From an uncultured Clostridia bacterium (GTDB lineage: Bacteria; Bacillota; Clostridia; Oscillospirales; Butyricicoccaceae), in NCBI GenBank assembly GCA_947856675.1, contig CANUCM010000091.1, positions 1 to 10,104 of the forward strand: a stretch of 10,104 bases of DNA, written 5' to 3'. How positions within the stretch are numbered: position 1 is the first letter of the stretch; every line of letters begins with the position of its first letter. Under the pieces are notes generated by a model, which was given only the letters and a program-made list of their open reading frames with translations, was not told where the DNA came from and ran no database searches. Positions 6,879 through 10,104 of this stretch are shown piece after piece. The position numbers and the translations under genes were made by a program.

Positions 6879-6899
6879 ACAAGTAAACGGCGCTGTCAA
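6871..6899 (-). promoter_or_regulatory. Promoter of the small membrane protein-ywlG unit
   Basis: On the minus strand, a perfect TTGACA (6894-6899), a 17-bp spacer and TATACT (6871-6876). The predicted start is near 6864, giving a leader of about 34 nt. The -35 box lies right beside the tadA ribosome binding site, and this promoter covers the same DNA as the tadA promoter. Confidence 0.85.
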
Positions 6900-6910
6900 A
6901 GGAGAACGGT

Positions 6911-7384
6911 ATGGAGCGGGAAAAATATATGGAGGCAGCCCTCAAACTGGCACGGCGCGCGCAAAATGAGGGCGAAGTGCCGGTAGGCTGCGTGGTGGTG
7001 TGTGCCGGCGAGATCGTGGGCAGGGGCTGGAATCGCCGAGAACAAAAGCAAAACGCTCTCGAGCATGCCGAAATGATGGCCCTGGACGAAGCCTGCCGCA
7101 CCCTGGGGCGCTGGCGCCTTGCCGACTGCCGCCTGTTTGTCACGCTGGAGCCTTGCCCGATGTGCGCGGGCGCCATTCTCAATGCCCGGGTCGGCGAAGT
7201 GTGCTACGGGGCTTCCGACCCCGATTACGGGGCCTGCGGCGGGGTCATTAACCTGTTTGAAGAGGCCTTCCGCCATAAACCCCGGCTGTACGGAGGAATC
7301 CTGGCGCAGCAGTGCGCCGATTTGCTGACGGATTTTTTCCGCCAGCTGCGCGAAAAGGAAAGCGCGGCAGACAAGCCTTTGTGA
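6911..7384 (+). CDS. tadA: tRNA adenosine(34) deaminase
   Basis: A 157-residue zinc enzyme converting A34 to inosine in the anticodon of tRNA-Arg(ACG), which allows CGU/CGC/CGA decoding. The CDA-fold motifs are complete: H52-A-E54 in EHAEMMAL (zinc ligand and proton shuttle), and C82-x2-C85 in LEPCPMCAGAIL. GEVPVGCVVV near the N-terminus and the YGASDPDYGACGGVINLF segment (114-131) are typical of TadA rather than of cytidine or guanine deaminases. Length is normal. The ATG is preceded by AAAGGAG at a 6-nt spacing. Transcribed alone from the overlapping divergent promoter. In Bacillus tadA precedes the SRP RNA gene and dnaX; that arrangement is absent here. Confidence 0.95.
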   Translation: MEREKYMEAALKLARRAQNEGEVPVGCVVVCAGEIVGRGWNRREQKQNALEHAEMMALDEACRTLGRWRLADCRLFVTLEPCPMCAGAILNARVGEVCYGASDPDYGACGGVINLFEEAFRHKPRLYGGILAQQCADLLTDFFRQLREKESAADKPL

Positions 7385-7570
7385 GCAGCGGCCGACTCTT
7401 GGAGTCCTCCGTAATGTTTTCCGTTTGTGCCGTAAATGTCAATAGAGGATCATTTTATTTAACAGATATTTAACCGCGCACCGGTGATAATTTTAACATC
7501 TGCAGGGTACAATAAAATCAGGAGCAAGGCAAGAACAGTTTTTTCTTTTTCTCCCTCTAATTCTTCAAGT
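7385..7570. other. AT-rich intergenic stretch after tadA, no gene recognised
   Basis: This stretch is clearly richer in A and T than its surroundings. It contains a 5-bp hairpin (GACTC/GAGTC, 7394-7406) just after tadA, a nested dyad at 7463-7502, a TACAAT box at 7508-7513 without a good -35, and a pyrimidine-rich tract at 7539-7560. I see no convincing reading frame with a ribosome binding site, no tRNA, and no SRP, tmRNA or 6S RNA hallmark. Confidence 0.6.
7463..7502. repeat. Nested imperfect dyad with phased TTTAAC repeats
   Basis: Outer arms 7463-7473 and 7492-7502 match at 9 of 11 positions as inverted repeats (CAGAT...ATCTG at the ends). They share their centre (between 7482 and 7483) with a perfect 8-bp palindrome, CACCGGTG (7479-7486). 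TTTAAC also occurs at 7458, 7469 and 7492 in direct orientation, spaced 11 and 23 bp apart. The shape suggests a protein-binding site more than an RNA hairpin, but its function is unknown. Confidence 0.5.
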
Positions 7571-7603
7571 GAAAGGGCCGGCGGGTTTTCCGCCGGCCCT
7601 TTC
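7571..7603. terminator. Strong GC hairpin upstream of the heat-shock operon
   Basis: A perfect 14-bp stem, GAAAGGGCCGGCGG (7571-7584) with CCGCCGGCCCTTTC (7590-7603), around a 5-nt loop (GTTTT). There is no U tract beyond the stem on either strand; only the UUU inside the stem is present. It probably ends transcription coming from tadA and insulates the hrcA promoter 74 bp further on, but its termination efficiency is uncertain. Confidence 0.65.
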
Positions 7604-7676
7604 ATGCGCCGACAAAGTGCCGCAAAATATTGCTTCACGTTCGGAATTTATTTACACATTTTGGCCGATATCTCTC

Positions 7677-7704
7677 TTGACAACCGGATGAATTGTGGTA
7701 AACT
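7677..7704 (+). promoter_or_regulatory. hrcA-grpE-dnaK promoter
   Basis: A perfect TTGACA (7677-7682), a 16-bp spacer and TAAACT (7699-7704) with a TG extension (7696-7697). The predicted start near 7711 falls inside the CIRCE operator, so HrcA binding would block initiation. This is a vegetative (sigma-A type) promoter, as is usual for class I heat-shock genes. Confidence 0.88.
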
Positions 7705-7708
7705 GTAT

Positions 7709-7735
7709 TTAGCACTCGGGGGGCGCGAGTGCTAA
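7709..7735. promoter_or_regulatory. CIRCE operator (HrcA binding site)
   Basis: A perfect copy of the conserved inverted repeat: TTAGCACTC (7709-7717), a 9-bp spacer of G and C, and GAGTGCTAA (7727-7735). Both half-sites are intact. It covers the predicted transcription start and lies 21 bp before the hrcA ATG, so it is also transcribed into the leader. By established knowledge it is bound by HrcA, which is kept active by GroEL. Confidence 0.98.
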
Positions 7736-7756
7736 AAGCAAAAAGGAGGCGCGACG

Positions 7757-8818
7757 ATGGATCTTCCGGAGAGAAAACGGCAAATCCTCAAGGCCATCGT
7801 GGAAAACTATATCAATACGGCCGAACCTGTTGGGTCGAAAATGATAGCCGGCGCCTTTTCCCAGCCGATTTCCTCGGCAACCATCCGCAATGAGATGAGC
7901 GAGCTGGAAGAGATGGGTTTTTTGGAAAAGCCCCACGTATCGGCCGGACGGGTGCCGTCGTATGCGGCATACCGGCTGTATGTCGATGAGCTGATGGACA
8001 GCTACCGGATGGCGGCGGGGGAAATTGAACGGCTGCAGGCTGAAATGCGCAGTCGCCTGCGCGAGCTGGACAGCATCATGATCAATGCTTCCCGCATTGT
8101 GTCGCACTTTACCGATCACACTTCGGTGTCCATCATTGACAGGGCAGGCGGAAGCAGCGTGAAGAAAGTGCAGCTGGTGTCCATAGACGACATGACGTAT
8201 GCCGTTGTGCTCGTTACGGAGAACAATGCCCGCAACAAAGTGCTGCGCCTGCCGGCGCCGCTGAGCGAAACCGAAGCGGCTGTGCTGGGGCGGGCCATCA
8301 ACGCGGCTCTTGCAGAGAACCGGCTGCCGGCGTTTGCGGCGGGGCTGCGGAGCATAGCGGCTCCGGGCAGCGGGGCGCTGTTTCTGGCGGATAAGGTCGT
8401 TGAGCTGGTTCGGGAAGCGCAAAGCGAAACCCATGCTTCTGAAGTCTATGTGGACGGAGCGGGGCGGCTTTTGAGCAACCGGGAATACCAGGACCCCGAA
8501 AAGGCGCGGGACCTTTTGGATTACCTGTCCGACCTGCGGAAAGTGGGCGGACTGGTGCGCTGCCGCACGCCGTATGTGGTGAATATAAGGATAGGCCCTG
8601 AAAATGGCGAACCGCGGCTTTGGGATGCCAGTTTTGTTTTCACTGCGTACGATATCGACGAACAGACGCGGGGCATTGTCGGGGTTATCGGCCCGACGCG
8701 TATGGATTACTCCCGTACCATTGCAAGGCTGTCGGCGATAGCGCGGCAGCTGTCCCGTCTGGCGTCGGGTGAAAACGCCAAATACAAGCTGAAAGAACCG
8801 GGTGACAGGCATGAATAG
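7757..8818 (+). CDS. hrcA: Heat-inducible transcription repressor HrcA
   Basis: A 353-residue dimeric repressor of class I heat-shock genes. The N-terminal winged helix (about 1-75) carries GSKMIAGAF, ISSATIRNEMSELEEMGFLEKPHVSAGRVPS, the most conserved block of the family. A central GAF-like domain follows, and the C-terminal block GIVGVIGPTRMDYSR (306-320) is also diagnostic. Length is normal. The ATG has AAGGAGG 7 nt upstream. It is the first gene of the operon directly below CIRCE, so it is autoregulated. Its last 8 bases overlap the grpE start (ATGAATAG), which suggests coupled translation and matched output of repressor and co-chaperone. Confidence 0.97.
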   Translation: MDLPERKRQILKAIVENYINTAEPVGSKMIAGAFSQPISSATIRNEMSELEEMGFLEKPHVSAGRVPSYAAYRLYVDELMDSYRMAAGEIERLQAEMRSRLRELDSIMINASRIVSHFTDHTSVSIIDRAGGSSVKKVQLVSIDDMTYAVVLVTENNARNKVLRLPAPLSETEAAVLGRAINAALAENRLPAFAAGLRSIAAPGSGALFLADKVVELVREAQSETHASEVYVDGAGRLLSNREYQDPEKARDLLDYLSDLRKVGGLVRCRTPYVVNIRIGPENGEPRLWDASFVFTAYDIDEQTRGIVGVIGPTRMDYSRTIARLSAIARQLSRLASGENAKYKLKEPGDRHE

Positions 8819-9407
8819 TACCGATATGGAAAAAGAAACGGCACAGCAGGCGGAAGAGCAGCAGCCCGAACCGCAGCAGCCCGAACCGCAGCAGGCGGCG
8901 GAGCAGCAGCCGGCGGCGGAGCAGCAGCCCGAACAGGCCTGCGCGCAGCCGGCGGAAGAGGCGGCGTCTGACCGCACGGCTGAGCTGGAAAAGCAGCTGA
9001 GCGAGCTGGATGACCGCTATCGCCGGATGCTGGCTGAGTATGATAATTTCCGAAAGCGCAGCAGCAAGGAGCGTGAAGGCACTTATGCCGAGGCGTTTGC
9101 GTCGGCGGCGGCTTTGTTTTTGCCGGTGCTCGACAATCTCGAGCGCGCGGCGCAGCAGCAGTGCCAGGACGCGGAATACCGCAAGGGCGTGGAAATGATA
9201 GTGCGCCAGTTTTTTGACATTTTGGAAAAAGCGGGCATTACCCCTGTGGGAGAAGCGGGCGAAGATTTCAGTCCCGAGCTCCACAACGCCATCATGCATG
9301 TCGATGACGACAGCATGGGCGAGAATAAAGTGTGCGAAGTGCTTTTGCGCGGGTTCAGGCGCGGAGACCGCGTGCTGCGGCACGCCATGGTCAAGGTGGC
9401 CAACTGA
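8811..9407 (+). CDS. grpE: GrpE, nucleotide exchange factor of DnaK
   Basis: A 198-residue co-chaperone that releases ADP from DnaK. Residues 11-50 form a low-complexity tail rich in Gln, Glu, Pro and Ala. The long dimerising helix follows (about 55-100, ELEKQLSELDDRYRRMLAEYDNFRKRSSKE), then the four-helix region (LPVLDNLERA). The C-terminal beta domain carries the signature FSPELHNAIMHV (153-164) and GFRRGDRVLRHAMVKV. I chose the ATG at 8811, overlapping the hrcA stop, with GGTGA 5 nt upstream. ATG 8826 (MEKET...) is possible but lacks a better site. A GTG at 8802 lies in frame but is too close to that same site. dnaK follows after 63 nt. Confidence 0.95.
   Translation: MNSTDMEKETAQQAEEQQPEPQQPEPQQAAEQQPAAEQQPEQACAQPAEEAASDRTAELEKQLSELDDRYRRMLAEYDNFRKRSSKEREGTYAEAFASAAALFLPVLDNLERAAQQQCQDAEYRKGVEMIVRQFFDILEKAGITPVGEAGEDFSPELHNAIMHVDDDSMGENKVCEVLLRGFRRGDRVLRHAMVKVAN
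8859..8930 (+). repeat. In-frame tandem repeats in the grpE N-terminal tail
   Basis: Two exact 15-bp units, CAGCAGCCCGAACCG, lie at 8859-8873 and 8874-8888, encoding QQPEP steps. Two 18-bp units (8895-8912 and 8913-8930, one base different) each encode AAEQQP. All units are multiples of three, so copy-number change would keep the reading frame. Confidence 0.9.
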
Positions 9408-9470
9408 CGCAGAGCTTGCAATATACAGTAAAAAATAACATTACGATACAGACATTGGAGGAATCACATT

Positions 9471-10104
9471 ATGGCTAAAATCATCGGTATAGACCTCGGC
9501 ACGACAAACTCCTGCGTCGCCGTCATGGAGGGCGGCGAAGCGGTTGTTATCCCCAACGCGGAAGGCGCGCGGACCACTCCGTCGGTGGTTGCGTTTGCAA
9601 AAAACGGCGAGCGTATGATTGGACAGGTTGCAAAGCGTCAGGCTGTGACCAACCCCGAGCGCACTATTTCGTCCATCAAGCGTGAAATGGGCACAGGCTA
9701 CACCGTGCAAATCGACGGCAAAAAATATTCTCCGCAGGAAATCTCGGCCATGATTCTGCAGAAGCTGAAACATGATGCCGAAGGCTATCTGGGCGACAAA
9801 GTGACGCAGGCCGTCATCACGGTTCCGGCGTACTTTACCGACGCACAGCGTCAGGCCACCAAGGACGCGGGCAAAATCGCGGGCCTTGAGGTAATGCGCA
9901 TTATCAACGAGCCGACGGCCGCGGCTTTGGCGTACGGCGTCGACAAGGAAAACGAGCAGAAGGTCATGGTGTACGACCTGGGCGGCGGCACATTCGATGT
10001 GTCCATCCTGTCCATCGGCGACGGCACCATCGAAGTTATGGCTACGGCCGGCAACAACCGTCTGGGCGGCGATGACTTTGATCAGCGCATCGTCGAGTGG
10101 ATGA
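9471..10104 (+). CDS. dnaK: Chaperone DnaK (Hsp70), N-terminal part
   Basis: The first 211 codons of the Hsp70 chaperone, continuing past the window edge. The ATPase domain motifs are intact: phosphate-1 loop GIDLGTTNS (6-14), VPAYFTDAQRQATKDAG (118-134), NEPTAAALAYG (147-157), phosphate-2 loop VYDLGGGTFDVSIL (167-180), and RLGGDDFD. Between SSIKREMG and the KYSPQEIS segment it lacks about 24 residues present in E. coli DnaK, the known Gram-positive-type deletion. The ATG has GGAGGA 8 nt upstream. No CIRCE or clear promoter is seen in the 63-nt gap after grpE, so it is expected to depend on the hrcA promoter. The substrate-binding domain lies outside the window. Confidence 0.98.
   Translation, partial: MAKIIGIDLGTTNSCVAVMEGGEAVVIPNAEGARTTPSVVAFAKNGERMIGQVAKRQAVTNPERTISSIKREMGTGYTVQIDGKKYSPQEISAMILQKLKHDAEGYLGDKVTQAVITVPAYFTDAQRQATKDAGKIAGLEVMRIINEPTAAALAYGVDKENEQKVMVYDLGGGTFDVSILSIGDGTIEVMATAGNNRLGGDDFDQRIVEWM

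Noticed and set aside
7385..7570. SRP RNA gene, expected after tadA in some Firmicutes
   Set aside because: I looked for the conserved SRP tetraloop region (GGAA loop with the adjacent GGAAGCAGC-type element) on both strands and did not find it.
7484..7735. An 83-codon open frame between tadA and hrcA
   Set aside because: It reads through the GC hairpin, the hrcA promoter and half of CIRCE, has no ribosome binding site and encodes no recognisable protein.
9408..9470. Possible second CIRCE or separate promoter before dnaK
   Set aside because: No TTAGCACTC-like half-site and no well-spaced -35/-10 pair is present; only the dnaK ribosome binding site is clear.

Overview
The window reads as an ordinary housekeeping segment of a GC-rich, low-G+C-type Gram-positive anaerobe, most likely a member of the Clostridia (an Oscillospirales-like relative is my best guess). 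Three things point that way: the hrcA-grpE-dnaK order under a perfect CIRCE operator, a DnaK ATPase domain lacking the roughly 24-residue insert typical of Gram-negative DnaK, and strong AGGAGG-type ribosome binding sites with TTGACA/TATAAT promoters. There is no mobile element, CRISPR array, phage gene or toxin-antitoxin pair, and I do not find a new multi-gene system.

Layout from left to right. The window opens inside an elongator tRNA-Met (CAU), followed by a symmetric terminator that also serves the convergent gene xth. The minus-strand unit nadE-xth (glutamine-dependent NAD synthetase, then exonuclease III) has a 4-nt stop/start overlap. A compact divergent promoter region near 2811-2870 drives nadE leftward and, rightward, a unit of a PflX-type radical SAM protein, a PepV/Sapep-type M20 dipeptidase and a membrane-anchored HTH regulator. 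A bidirectional terminator at 6013-6040 ends this unit against a second minus-strand unit, which holds a 73-residue two-helix membrane protein and ywlG (UPF0340/DUF436). That unit starts from a promoter physically overlapping the promoter of tadA (tRNA A34 deaminase) on the plus strand.

After tadA comes the only long gene-free stretch (7385-7756). Its first part is AT-rich, with a nested dyad and phased repeats of unknown role. It then holds a strong GC hairpin, followed by a promoter and CIRCE operator. The class I heat-shock operon hrcA-grpE-dnaK fills the rest, with dnaK cut by the window edge.

How the genes fit together: HrcA should bind CIRCE and shut off its own operon, while GrpE and DnaK form the chaperone machine it controls. 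TadA and tRNA-Met belong to translation. NadE supplies NAD, and Xth repairs abasic sites. The most interesting details are regulatory: a probable leaderless mRNA for the radical SAM protein, two tightly overlapping divergent promoter pairs, an unexplained dyad upstream of the heat-shock operon, and two poorly characterised membrane proteins.
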